A program made the position numbers and the translations under genes. Source: Bin80 sp965215475 (GTDB taxonomy: Bacteria; Bacteroidota; Rhodothermia; Rhodothermales; Bin80). Taken from it: DNA of 64,000 nucleotides. Below, piece after piece: positions 36,243 through 45,956 of the stretch. The stretch spans positions 1,984,001 through 2,048,000 of the forward strand of contig OZ244061.1 in NCBI GenBank assembly GCA_965215475.1, written 5' to 3'. Within the stretch, counting starts at the first letter, position 1. The number at the start of each line of letters is the position of its first letter. The notes under the pieces were generated by a model. That model was not told where the DNA came from. It made no database searches and saw only the letters and a list, made by a program, of their open reading frames with translations.

Positions 36243-38180
36243 ATGCCTGCATCAGAAACTACACACGGTCTGCGTCTGAATCCAAAGGTGCCCTCAGGAC
36301 GGCTTCAGGAAAAGTGGGATACCTTCAAAAATTCGGTCTCTTTGGTCAGCCCTGCCAATAAGCGTTCGCACCATATTCTGGTTGTGGGTTCTGGTCTGGC
36401 AGGTGCCTCTGCGGCGGCAACACTGGCAGGTCTAGGCTACAACGTGACCTGTTTCTGTATTCAAGATTCTGCCCGTCGAGCCCACTCTATTGCAGCACAA
36501 GGAGGAATTAACGCCGCCAAAAACTATCCGAATGACGGGGATACGGTCTGGCGTCTGTTTTATGATACGATCAAGGGTGGAGACTACCGTTCTCGCGAAG
36601 CAAATGTATACCGGCTTGCCCAGGTATCCAACAATATCATTGATCAAGCGGTCGCGCAGGGAGTCCCTTTCGCACGCGAGTATGGGGGAGTCCTCTCAAA
36701 CCGTTCCTTTGGCGGGGCCCAGGTTTCGCGCACGTTTTATGCCCGAGGACAAACCGGGCAACAACTTCTGCTGGGTGCCTACCAGGCACTGAGTCATCAG
36801 ATTGCGGCCGGGCGAGTCACCATGCTACCACGTAGAGAGATGGTAGATCTGGTTGTGGCAAATGGCCGTGCCCATGGAATTATTACGCGTAATCTGATTA
36901 CAGGGGAGCTGGAACGCTATGCGGGCGATGCGATTTTATTATGCACCGGGGGATATGGCAATGCCTACTACCTGTCTACGAATGCCAAAAACTCCAATGT
37001 GACCGCCGCCTGGCGCTGCCACAAGCGGGGGGCATTTTTCGCGAATCCATGCTATACCCAGATTCACCCTACCTGTATTCCGGTATCGGGAGATTATCAG
37101 TCCAAGCTCACCCTGATGAGCGAGAGCCTTCGTAATGATGGTCGTGTATGGGTCCCAAAAGATCCAAAAGACACGCGTGCGCCAGAAATGATTCCCGAAG
37201 ATTCCAGAGATTATTACCTGGAACGCCGGTATCCCAGTTTTGGGAATTTAGTCCCCCGAGATGTCGCCTCGCGTGCAGCCAAAAAGGAATGTGATGCTGG
37301 ACGAGGCGTTGGCGACACCCGACTTGCGGTCTATCTTGATTTTGCAGATTCCATCCGTCGACTGGGAGAGCAGACCATTCGAGAGCGCTACGGGAATCTA
37401 TTTGAAATGTATGAGCGCATTACCGGAGATAATCCCTACCAAACTCCTATGCGAATCTATCCCGCCGTCCATTACACAATGGGAGGGCTTTGGGTTGATT
37501 ACGAGCTTCAGAGTACCGTTCCGGGGCTCTTTGCTCTTGGAGAAGCAAATTTCAGTGACCACGGGGCCAACCGCCTCGGGGCCAGTGCTTTGATGCAGGG
37601 ACTGGCGGATGGATATTTTGTGATCCCATACACTCTTGGAGCATACCTGGCAGGAACCCCCCAGTCGGATCAACTCCCTGTAACAGATGATGCCTTTTCT
37701 GCCGTTGAACAGCAGGCAGGTGCACGCATTGATCGGATGCTAAAAAATAATGGAGATAAATCTCCAACCCAGTTCCATCGAGAACTTGGCCATCTACTTT
37801 GGGATCACGTAGGCATGTCGCGCGATCGCAAGGGGTTGGAATCCTCTATCCATTCGATTGAGCGCTTGAGAGAAGAATTTTGGGAACGGATCCAGGTTCC
37901 AGGAACCTCGGATCGGTACAATAAGAATTTGGAGTTTGCTGGACGGGTGGCTGATTTTATAGAACTCGGCTCCCTCATGGCGCGAGATGCCCTTCGGCGC
38001 GAAGAATCTTGTGGCGGACATTTTCGTGAAGAGTACCAGACTCCTGAGGGCGAAGCGGATCGTAATGATGAGGATTTTGCGGATGTAGCCGCCTGGGAGT
38101 ATACTGATACAGACCCCGTATTACATCTCGAACCGCTTGCCTTCGAGAATGTACATCTTTCTAAACGCAGTTATAAATAA
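36243..38180 (+). CDS. sdhA: Succinate dehydrogenase flavoprotein subunit
   Basis: This 645-aa subunit oxidises succinate to fumarate. It has the FAD-binding dinucleotide motif VVGSGLAGASAAATL near residue 42 and the covalent FAD histidine region RRAHSIAAQGGINAA. Active-site segments include HPTCIPVSGDY and AVHYTMGGLWVDY, and the flavin-proximal GEANFSDHGANRLGASAL is also present. The length and motifs match the Bacteroidota/epsilon-type enzyme. It sits 8 bp before sdhB in the sdhCAB operon. Confidence 0.97.
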   Translation: MPASETTHGLRLNPKVPSGRLQEKWDTFKNSVSLVSPANKRSHHILVVGSGLAGASAAATLAGLGYNVTCFCIQDSARRAHSIAAQGGINAAKNYPNDGDTVWRLFYDTIKGGDYRSREANVYRLAQVSNNIIDQAVAQGVPFAREYGGVLSNRSFGGAQVSRTFYARGQTGQQLLLGAYQALSHQIAAGRVTMLPRREMVDLVVANGRAHGIITRNLITGELERYAGDAILLCTGGYGNAYYLSTNAKNSNVTAAWRCHKRGAFFANPCYTQIHPTCIPVSGDYQSKLTLMSESLRNDGRVWVPKDPKDTRAPEMIPEDSRDYYLERRYPSFGNLVPRDVASRAAKKECDAGRGVGDTRLAVYLDFADSIRRLGEQTIRERYGNLFEMYERITGDNPYQTPMRIYPAVHYTMGGLWVDYELQSTVPGLFALGEANFSDHGANRLGASALMQGLADGYFVIPYTLGAYLAGTPQSDQLPVTDDAFSAVEQQAGARIDRMLKNNGDKSPTQFHRELGHLLWDHVGMSRDRKGLESSIHSIERLREEFWERIQVPGTSDRYNKNLEFAGRVADFIELGSLMARDALRREESCGGHFREEYQTPEGEADRNDEDFADVAAWEYTDTDPVLHLEPLAFENVHLSKRSYK

Positions 38181-38188
38181 ACCGTACC

Positions 38189-38932
38189 ATGATTATCAAC
38201 CTGCGTGTCTGGAGACAGGACAGCCCCGAATCTGCAGGGAAACTTGTAGATTATACGGTGCAAGAGGTCAGTGAGCATATGTCTTTCTTGGAGCTCCTGG
38301 ATGTCCTCAATGAACAGCTTCTTGCACATGGAGATGAGCCTGTGGAGTTCGACAGTGATTGCCGTGAGGGGATCTGCGGATCCTGTGGCCTGATGGTCGC
38401 CGGTATTGCACATGGACCACAAAAGCGTACGGCTGTGTGCCAATTGCATATGCGCAGTTTCAAGGACGGAGATACGATCACCGTCGAGCCCTTCCGTGCA
38501 CGCTCATTTCCGATCATTCGGGATTTAGTTGTGGATCGGAGTGCTTTTGATCGGATTATTGCCGCACACGGATATGTCTCTGTCACCACGGGTTCCGCTC
38601 CGGATGCAAATGCACTCCCCATCCCCAAGGATACTGCAGATGAAGCAATGGATTATGCGGCATGCATCGGCTGTGGTGCATGCGTTGCCGCATGCCCAAA
38701 TGGAAGTGCTTCTCTCTTTACTGCGGCCAAGATTGCACATTTAGCTCAACTTCCACAAGGCCAAGTAGAAGCGTCCCAACGCGTGATTGCGATGGTGGAT
38801 CAAATGGATGCCGAGGGCTTCGGCGACTGCTCGAATTTTGCTGAATGTGAGGCTGTATGCCCAAAGGGCATTTCCATCAATGGGATTGCGAGTATGAGGC
38901 GGGCTTATATGAAAGGCGTTTTGTCAGGATAA
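38189..38932 (+). CDS. sdhB: Succinate dehydrogenase iron-sulfur subunit
   Basis: This 247-aa subunit carries the electron relay: a [2Fe-2S] site (CREGICGSCGLM plus a later Cys), a [4Fe-4S] site (CIGCGACVAACPNGS) and a third cluster region (CSNFAECEAVCPKGI). All cysteine groups are present. It links the flavin in SdhA to the quinone site in SdhC. It is the last gene of the sdh operon. Confidence 0.97.
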   Translation: MIINLRVWRQDSPESAGKLVDYTVQEVSEHMSFLELLDVLNEQLLAHGDEPVEFDSDCREGICGSCGLMVAGIAHGPQKRTAVCQLHMRSFKDGDTITVEPFRARSFPIIRDLVVDRSAFDRIIAAHGYVSVTTGSAPDANALPIPKDTADEAMDYAACIGCGACVAACPNGSASLFTAAKIAHLAQLPQGQVEASQRVIAMVDQMDAEGFGDCSNFAECEAVCPKGISINGIASMRRAYMKGVLSG

Positions 38933-38971
38933 TTTTCTCCTTAATCTTCATCCTTTAGCCTCGGAAATAGG

Positions 38972-40219
38972 TTGTTAGTCGCGCACCTTTTGATACTTCT
39001 ACTCTCGATTTACGCCATCGTAAAATCGAGTGATTCCCTTGTAGATATTGCTAGTGGACTTGGATTCAAAGCACGCCTGAGCGACTACTTTATTGGTAGT
39101 TTCCTCGTTGGAATCGGAACCTCTCTCCCAGAGCTTTTTACGTCTCTTGCGGCTGCGAACTCAGGAGCTCCTGAACTGGTCGCTCCCACGGTCTTCGGTA
39201 CCGTCATCGCGAATATCGGAGCGGGGTTTGGTCTAGGCGTTTTGGCTCTTTTCTTTTTCGTCCGAAGCGACGGGCCATTACGCCTGTTCACTAGGGCTCA
39301 CGCACTCTCGAACGGATATCTGGACTTCAGTAGCGTCAATGCGACTCCTGTCTTTTTTGCAACCGGATCTGTGGTGCTGACCTGGTTCCTGTGCATGGAC
39401 GGCACGTTTAATCGTTTGGATGCGGGCCTTTTTCTGCTTCTCTATGCTGGCTTCATCTACACTGAGTTCTATCGAAGCCGCCAGCAGCAACCCACTTCCG
39501 CTCCGCATCCCGCCCGGCCCGAAATAACGCGATCCAAGCTTGAGCAAGATCGATACAAAAAAATGGCTCTATGGCAAATTCTCCTGTCTTTTGCCACACT
39601 TGGGTTGCTTGCATTTCCGCTTGTTAGGCAAGAATTGGGCACGATTGCAACAGGAAGCTTTGCCTTCTACTTTTTTATCGGAGGACTCATCTTGATTCTG
39701 GGATTTCAATTCTGGGATTATTCTCCAGAGTTGATGCGTAAGGGAGGTCCTGAAAAAACGAATATCGCCAACTTACCTGCTTGGGCTGGAGTCATTGCAT
39801 TGGTGGCTGTTATTCTTTTATTATACTTCAGCGGTGAAATTGTCGTAGGTTCACTCGTCAAAATTTCCGAAGACTTAAATATCAATTCGGGGGCCTTAGC
39901 TGCAAGTGCACTGGCGATTAGCACCTCTCTTCCTGACATTGTGGTTGCCTTCAATGTGGTTCGCCGCGGTCGGCACAAACTTCTAGTTGGTCATATCTTT
40001 CAATCAAACATCTTTGATGCATTTCTGATTATGGGAGTTTGTGGACTGATTCTACCACTTCCTGAGGTTGCAACAGGCTCATCAAATATCTCTATCATCG
40101 CCGCAGCTTTGCTCACCATACCTCTCTTATGGACGTTGCGGTCAAAAAAACTGACCCTGTTGGGCGGGATAGGATTATTTTTCGGCTTTCTTTTTTTCGT
40201 TTGGAGGCTCTACTGGTAA
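38972..40219 (+). CDS. CaCA-family cation antiporter (YrbG-like)
   Basis: This 415-aa membrane protein has about ten helices in two halves with inverted alpha repeats: GIGTSLPELFTSLAAA in the first and AISTSLPDIVVAFNVV with GHIFQSNIFDAFL in the second. The second repeat has Asp where Glu is usual. Such proteins exchange Na+ or H+ for Ca2+ across the inner membrane. The start appears to be a TTG at 38972, 39 bp after sdhB, so it may be co-transcribed with the sdh operon. Confidence 0.85.
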   Translation: MLVAHLLILLLSIYAIVKSSDSLVDIASGLGFKARLSDYFIGSFLVGIGTSLPELFTSLAAANSGAPELVAPTVFGTVIANIGAGFGLGVLALFFFVRSDGPLRLFTRAHALSNGYLDFSSVNATPVFFATGSVVLTWFLCMDGTFNRLDAGLFLLLYAGFIYTEFYRSRQQQPTSAPHPARPEITRSKLEQDRYKKMALWQILLSFATLGLLAFPLVRQELGTIATGSFAFYFFIGGLILILGFQFWDYSPELMRKGGPEKTNIANLPAWAGVIALVAVILLLYFSGEIVVGSLVKISEDLNINSGALAASALAISTSLPDIVVAFNVVRRGRHKLLVGHIFQSNIFDAFLIMGVCGLILPLPEVATGSSNISIIAAALLTIPLLWTLRSKKLTLLGGIGLFFGFLFFVWRLYW

Positions 40220-40246
40220 ACAAGCCTGTAGACGTAATTCTACGTA

Positions 40247-40345
40247 AGAATCGGGGTCCTACTTCATTATAGATGCCGATCCACAAGATTAGGTATCTCC
40301 AGCGGACACCCTCATTTTCGATTCAACTGTCTGAATTATACAGGG
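40247..40345. repeat. 99-bp dispersed repeat, copy 1
   Basis: This 99-bp block matches 59415-59513 without gaps, with seven mismatches counted by eye. Both copies are in the same orientation and outside intact genes, next to degraded mobile DNA. It could be the end of an insertion sequence, a MITE-like element or a conserved RNA. Confidence 0.85.
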
Positions 40346-40363
40346 GCGGTTTGGCCCAGATTG

Positions 40364-41005
40364 TTAAAACCAATTCCACACCATACAAACTATACATCGG
40401 TGTTTGACCGGAATGATTTTGCCTATGCTTAATATAGTCCTAACCCCCTCACCACGAGATTCAAGGATCACTTTACCCGTAGAGGTGGATTTTATTCGTG
40501 ATAAAAAATTGACCAATAACTGATTTCTTGTAAATACGCGATACGCCATTGACTCAATGGTAATTGCATTGGGTAAGTCACCTGGACTATAAATCTCAAT
40601 CCGGTCTGAAAAAAGAAACATCCGAATCTTAGATCCACGGATTGAGTAATCTCTGTGCACCACAGCATTGACGATTGCCTCACGAATTGCGCGGAGGTCA
40701 TACTGAGGATAGTCAATTCATCCAGCAGGCTTACGAGCAGGTTTCAGCATAAATCAATCTACAAACTTAATCACACTCTCAATCTGAGTATCCACAGTGC
40801 CCTCAATACGCTCACTGTGGACTAAGTCATCAGAAGTAAAATGAATACTTTTATACACGGCTGCCTCAATATATGCGTTCTGCATGTAGCTCTGAGGTGG
40901 CATACCGAATATCAAAAGTTCAGTAACAGTTGTGCGAAATAAATCATCATCAATTCTTGAAATTACTTTGGTGTTTCTTCAGCAATTCCCACTAACGGCT
41001 TAGAA
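40364..41005 (-). pseudogene. Broken AlbA/Schlafen-type ATPase gene
   Basis: The minus strand reads as fragments of a DNA-binding AlbA-domain/HATPase family protein. LLIFGMPPQSYMQNAYIEAA is followed by an IEGTVDTQIES segment and two in-frame TGA stops. Then come YDLRAIREAIVNAVVHRDYS, RIEIYSPGDLPN and RGEGVRTIL. There is also a frameshift near 40970. The N-terminal AlbA domain is missing. Such proteins often act as regulators or in phage defence; this copy is dead. Confidence 0.75.
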
Positions 41006-41198
41006 TTTAGTTAATCTAGTATTTGAGGGACATCTCTTGCAAATCTGACGGGTTTTACTTGTTTTTGAGGCTCCATTCCTGCACCCATCGGACGTTTTCT
41101 GATCCTTTTTTCTGTATGTTCTGACGATTGGGCACACCACTCCCAGCCCTTCCTACCATCAGGGATTCACGTTCTCCCCCCACGACCCTGGTTTTCCG
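41006..41198. other. Intergenic remnant DNA
   Basis: Nothing recognisable between the two pseudogenes. It probably contains the right end of the IS4-like element whose transposase remnant follows. Confidence 0.3.
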
Positions 41199-41654
41199 CT
41201 ACGAGGAATCAATTTCTACGGTGTCCCTGAATCCCTCCGCCATCCCCCGGTAGAGAAACTCCCAACTCTCTAAAACAAACTCCCGGAACAGGCTTCGCAC
41301 GGGCTCTCTTAGATACTTGAGTCGCCCCATGCTCTCCAGTGCATCCTGGAACCACACGTCACAGAGCTGCTCCACTTGATCCACCAAAAAGGCCAGCATC
41401 ATCAGACAAGCAAACACCGTGGATAAGTGCTTGTAACCGTGTCCATAATTAGGCTCAAAATGATACCCCTGATTCTTGAGGGCATGGATCGTTTCATGTT
41501 CGATGTTCCATCGGGACCGACCCGCTCGCATGATCGCCATGAGATTCGTCTCATCAAGGAGTAGATCGGTTACCCAAGAAAAGCGCATCGTTTTGGGTTC
41601 GGGATGCTTCTTGGTGCCCGGTCTGGTTTCATAAACCTCTACGCAAGTTTGCAA
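41199..41654 (-). pseudogene. C-terminal fragment of IS4-like transposase
   Basis: This 151-aa fragment shows the last DDE region of an IS4-type transposase: AGRSRWNIEHETIHALKNQGYHFE carries the terminal Glu, followed by GHGYKHLSTVFACLMMLAFLVDQ. The N-terminal half with the two catalytic aspartates is absent, because the gene is cut at 41655 close to the IS1634 remnant. It cannot be active. Confidence 0.75.
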
Positions 41655-41754
41655 TTTTGAGTACAGATTGACCGAATTCTAGTTTTTCTACCGAAACCGT
41701 TGATTCCAGCCTCCAAATGGGGGCGTAGGTAATTGGTTGTTCAAAACATGCTTA

Positions 41755-43679
41755 TGTAGTGGATTTTTCGGGAATCTATTCCGCTCCCTCCGTTCAATCT
41801 CCCAGAATCCATCTATTTTTTCATGTTTATTCGTGCCAAATCCAGAACCCTAAAATCCGGAGAATCCGCCGATACCTTCTCCCTGGTGGAGTCCTACCAT
41901 GTACACGGAAGTTCCCGGCAACGAACCCTCCTCAATCTGGATCAAGACTTTGCGATTCCCAAAGAACAATGGCGGAAACTCATGCGAATGGTCACCGACC
42001 ATTTGCTTGGAATTCCACCGCTTCCCTTTGAAGACGATGCGCTCAAACAGGCCAGTCAGGAGATCGTGTAGCGGCTCCAGGCGAACGGGTATGATCTTCA
42101 TGATCCGCGCGATGACCGAGATGCCATTCTCACGAATGAGATGGAGTACACCGATACTTCCGGAGGAGAGCGGGTGGCCCTGCACGCATTGCAGCTCTTG
42201 AAGTTTTCCAAGATCTTGCACGCGTTGCACTTCAACCGGAATCAGATCCACTGGGCGACCGCGCTGATCGTGGGTCGCATGCTCAGCCCAGGCAGTGAGC
42301 GGCAGACCTACGAGTGGATGATGGAACGATCGAGTATCCTGAATCTACTGGATGCGAAAATTCCGTCTACGCAGTCGCTCTACGATGTGGGAGATTACTC
42401 TATACCCACCGGGAGGCGATCATGGAGGGCCTGTTTGGCAATACCAAAGCATTCTTGGGATTCGACGAACCCATTATGTTTTACGATTTGACCAACACCT
42501 TCTACATGGGCCGGCAGCAAGGGGAGCTCCTCCAGTTTGGGCATCGTAAAGAGAAGCGCTCCCATTGCCCACTCGTTACGTTCGCCTTGGTGCTGGATGG
42601 ATCCGGATTCCCGCGTACGGCGAAGATTCTGCCGGGCAATGCCAGTGAGCCGAAGACGTTAAAACAGGCGATCGCGCAATGGAAGGGAGGCCAGCCGACG
42701 GTGATTATGGACGCAGGGACCCTTTCCGAGACCAATCTTGCCGATTTGAAGGAACAGGGATTGGGCTGGATTTGTGTGGAGCGGAGCAAGACCCCGCCGG
42801 TGCCAGAGGGAAGTCCAAGTGAAACATTTCAAACGACGACGAAGACCCGGATGGTCGCTGGGGGTGAAGGAGGAAGAACTGCGCGTCTACCTGCACAGTG
42901 AGGCCAATCAGGCGGTCTACGATCCGATTCTTGAAACGAAGCGGAGAGCCTTTGAAGCAGAGATTGCATATTTGAAGGAAGGGCTTTCGATCCAGGGGCG
43001 CCCCAAAAGATCTGCCGTGATCGAAAAGAAGATGGGACGGCTGGCCGAGAAATACAAAAAGGTGGCCAATCCATACGAGGTCCGAGTGATCAACAAGGGC
43101 ACCACTGCGGTCTCGATCCGGATGCAGAAACGTTCGGCATTTGACGAAGGTACGGATGCATCGGGGGGATATGTGATCCGTACCAGTCACACGGACTGGG
43201 ACGGCAAGACGGTGGCACAGACCTACTGGAGATTGGGCGAGATGGAACAGACCTTTCGGACGATGAAATCCGACCTGGCCTGCGTCCGATCTACCACCGC
43301 AAGACACTGCGAATGGAGGCGCATCTGTTTTTGTGCATTCTTGCCTTTCATACGGCGCATCTGATTCGGAGCAAACTACGGGCTCACCAGATCCACAGCA
43401 GCTGGGGAACGATCAAGGTCCGGCTCAATCATCAAAGCCGGGTGACGACCATTCTTCCGCAAAACAAGACGCACGGGATCCTGCTCAAGCAAGATGCAAG
43501 ATTGAAGCCGTTTGCACAAAATGTCTTCAAAGCAATGGGGTTAAGAATGGGCAAAAAATCAAGGCGAAACGACTGCCGGAAAAAGACGAGGAAATGTAGG
43601 AAAAACACGGAAAGAATGGCACCTAGACCAGATTCCCTGAAAATAGGAACCACCGAAACTCATGAAAAAATCCACTACA
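41755..43679 (+). mobile_element. Degenerate IS1634-family element
   Basis: The terminal sequences TGTAGTGGATTTTT at 41755 and its reverse complement ending at 43679 define about 1.9 kb. Inside, an IS1634-type transposase is spread over several frames. A stop at 42071 follows LKQASQEIV, and shifts lie near 42400, 42880 and 43280. Transposase-like stretches include FDEPIMFYDLTNTFYMG, LPGNASEPKTLKQAI and TVIMDAGTLSETN, and the final GEMEQTFRTMKSDL carries the catalytic Glu. No target duplication was found. A 17-bp perfect inverted repeat lies at 41641-41657 and 43679-43695. Confidence 0.75.
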
Positions 43680-43813
43680 AATTGCAAACTTGCGTTACGG
43701 TAAATCTTAGATGAGATGTCTTCATTTTTGTTTTTCTGAACTATTTTTCATACACAGAGTACGCAATTCTGGACCATTTTTTGCTTTAAAGGACACGCAA
43801 ATATAGCGTTGCT

Positions 43814-45550
43814 ATGTTCCGATCCTTCTTGTTCTTCATCTTGAATACCCTTTACTTTTCTCCCGTATCAATGGCGCAGGAGAAGCGAGAGATAACGGTA
43901 TTTTCGGGAGATCATGAAGTGTCTGTCTGGGGTTCAACTATCGGTGATGGTGCGGCGGGAACAGATAATGTGGAAATTGTCCACAAGGCACTGTCTGCAT
44001 TTTATCTCTCTACGAATGGTGATCGGTGGACAAACAATTCGGGCTGGGACATAAACATAGTCCCTTCATCTATGGAAGACTTCAGTCGGTGGTATGGACT
44101 TGATGTATCGGATGGGAGGCTGGTCACTATTTCGCTATCCGACAATCGGCTTACAGGTCCGCTTCCATCCGAATTGGGAGATTTAGTGAACTTACAGAAT
44201 CTGGACCTACGAACGAATCGAATTCAGGGTTTGATTCCTTCTGAACTGAGTAACTTATCAAGCTTGACATCACTACTTCTGCGTTCAAACCATCTGATAG
44301 GCTCAATTCCTCCTGAGCTAGGAGATCTATCAAGCTTAGAGAGATTGAATTTGAGCGGAAATCAGCTATCTGGCCCAATTCCTACCGAGTTGGGAGATCT
44401 GCTAAACTTGCAAAGATTAAATTTGTGTTGCAATTATCTATCTGGTCCAATTCCTGCCGAGTTGGGAGACTTGCCAGATTTAAGCAGATTAATTTTGGAC
44501 AGGAACAATCTGTCTGGTCCGATTCCTGCAGAGCTGAGCAACCTGTCGAACTTGCAGATTATGGTCTTATATGGTAACAAGCTATCGGGCTCCATTCCCG
44601 TAGAGTTCGGCAACCTGTCTGAATTACGAACTCTGTTCTTGAGCGACAACAATCTATCTGGTTCAATTCCTGCCGAGTTAGGTAACCTATCTGAACTACA
44701 CTTTCTGTATTTAAGCGACAACAATCTATCTGGCCCAATTCCTGCCGAGTTGGGAGACTTGCCAGGCTTAGACGGATTGTTTTTATCCAACAACGAACTT
44801 TCTGGTCACCTTCCTCCTGAACTGGGCAGCCTGTCAAGCCTAGATATTCTTAGGCTGAATTCAAACAAGATTATGGGTTCAATTCCGCCTGCATTTGGCA
44901 ATCTGGATAGCCTGTCATACTTATGGTTGGGCTTTAATGAGCTTACGGGCTCGATTCCTCCTGAATTGGGAGATTTGACAAGCTTACGGGAATTGAATTT
45001 ATACGGCAATCATCTTTCTGGTTTACTCCCTCCAGAACTAGGTAATCTGTCGAATTTGGGATCACTGTCGTTGGGCGGCAATCAGTTTTCTGGTCAACTC
45101 CCACGGACTTTTCTGAAACTGAGTCTTGAAGGATTCGATTTCAGGGGAAATTTTGACCTATGTGCTCCATCAGATGATGAGTTTCAGAACTGGCTGGGCG
45201 AGATTGAGTACGTATACGCAGCCCCAAATTGCTCCTCCTCCGTCTCTACTGAACCGAAGGACCCGCTACCGGTAGAGTTCATTGCTCAGGGAAACTATCC
45301 GAATCCGGTTCAAGTCTCTACGACTCTGCGATTCGACCTCCCTTGGACTTCTCGTGTGTCAGTTGAAGTTTTGGATGTAACGGGCCGACGCGTACTGTTA
45401 CGGCCGCCGGTTGAAGTGTCGGCTGGTTGGAGTCGTGAAATTTCTCTGCATAATTTATCACTTTCTCATGGGATATACCTGTATCGCCTGATGGTAGATG
45501 CTCCGGATGGCATTTTCGTCCGCACGGGTCGTTTTGTACTGGTTCAATGA
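43814..45550 (+). CDS. Secreted leucine-rich repeat protein 1, T9SS-sorted
   Basis: This 578-aa protein has a signal peptide ending in SMAQ and an LRR N-cap (LSAFYLSTNGDRWTNNSGW). About 14 plant-type 24-residue LRRs follow, with the LSGPIPAELGDL consensus. A cap with CAPSDDEF leads into a C-terminal type A sorting domain (NYPNPVQVSTTLRFDLP, VLDVTGRRV, GIYLYRLM). It should be exported by type IX secretion to the surface or medium. The ligand is unknown. It is followed by an arylsulfotransferase-like gene, an arrangement repeated at 50890-53828. Confidence 0.9.
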   Translation: MFRSFLFFILNTLYFSPVSMAQEKREITVFSGDHEVSVWGSTIGDGAAGTDNVEIVHKALSAFYLSTNGDRWTNNSGWDINIVPSSMEDFSRWYGLDVSDGRLVTISLSDNRLTGPLPSELGDLVNLQNLDLRTNRIQGLIPSELSNLSSLTSLLLRSNHLIGSIPPELGDLSSLERLNLSGNQLSGPIPTELGDLLNLQRLNLCCNYLSGPIPAELGDLPDLSRLILDRNNLSGPIPAELSNLSNLQIMVLYGNKLSGSIPVEFGNLSELRTLFLSDNNLSGSIPAELGNLSELHFLYLSDNNLSGPIPAELGDLPGLDGLFLSNNELSGHLPPELGSLSSLDILRLNSNKIMGSIPPAFGNLDSLSYLWLGFNELTGSIPPELGDLTSLRELNLYGNHLSGLLPPELGNLSNLGSLSLGGNQFSGQLPRTFLKLSLEGFDFRGNFDLCAPSDDEFQNWLGEIEYVYAAPNCSSSVSTEPKDPLPVEFIAQGNYPNPVQVSTTLRFDLPWTSRVSVEVLDVTGRRVLLRPPVEVSAGWSREISLHNLSLSHGIYLYRLMVDAPDGIFVRTGRFVLVQ

Positions 45551-45956
45551 AGATGAGAAATTGCGAACTCAATAACCCTATCTGTAATCATGATGCAGAT
45601 TTAACTTAAATCAGAGAAGAAATATATCCTTGCCCCATAGTTAGGTGTTCCAATAGTGAAAATCATTAAGCCAAGAAAGGTCAAAAACATTCGTGTAATG
45701 ACTCATTTTGAGAAAAATCTTTGATCTAGCAGAAGATATTTGCTCACACTTAAATTTGACACACCCGTTATAGGAATCTCAAAATGAAAAAAGCTGTGGA
45801 TTTTGGTGGATTCATATCTTTACGAATATCTGTATGTCTTCGTTCAGCAGGAATTAGGATCAATTATTTGAGGTCAGCTTCTCGGCAGATAGTACCGGTC
45901 AAGGTTAAGACTATTGCAGTCCTAATTGTCGCGAATATGTACCATAGTCAGTCCAG
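45551..45956. other. Intergenic region between LRR1 and sulfotransferase
   Basis: 406 bp without a supported gene. The first part resembles the DNA after the second LRR gene (51838 onward), so the spacer was duplicated with the cassette. The rest probably carries the promoter of the downstream lipoprotein gene. Confidence 0.5.
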
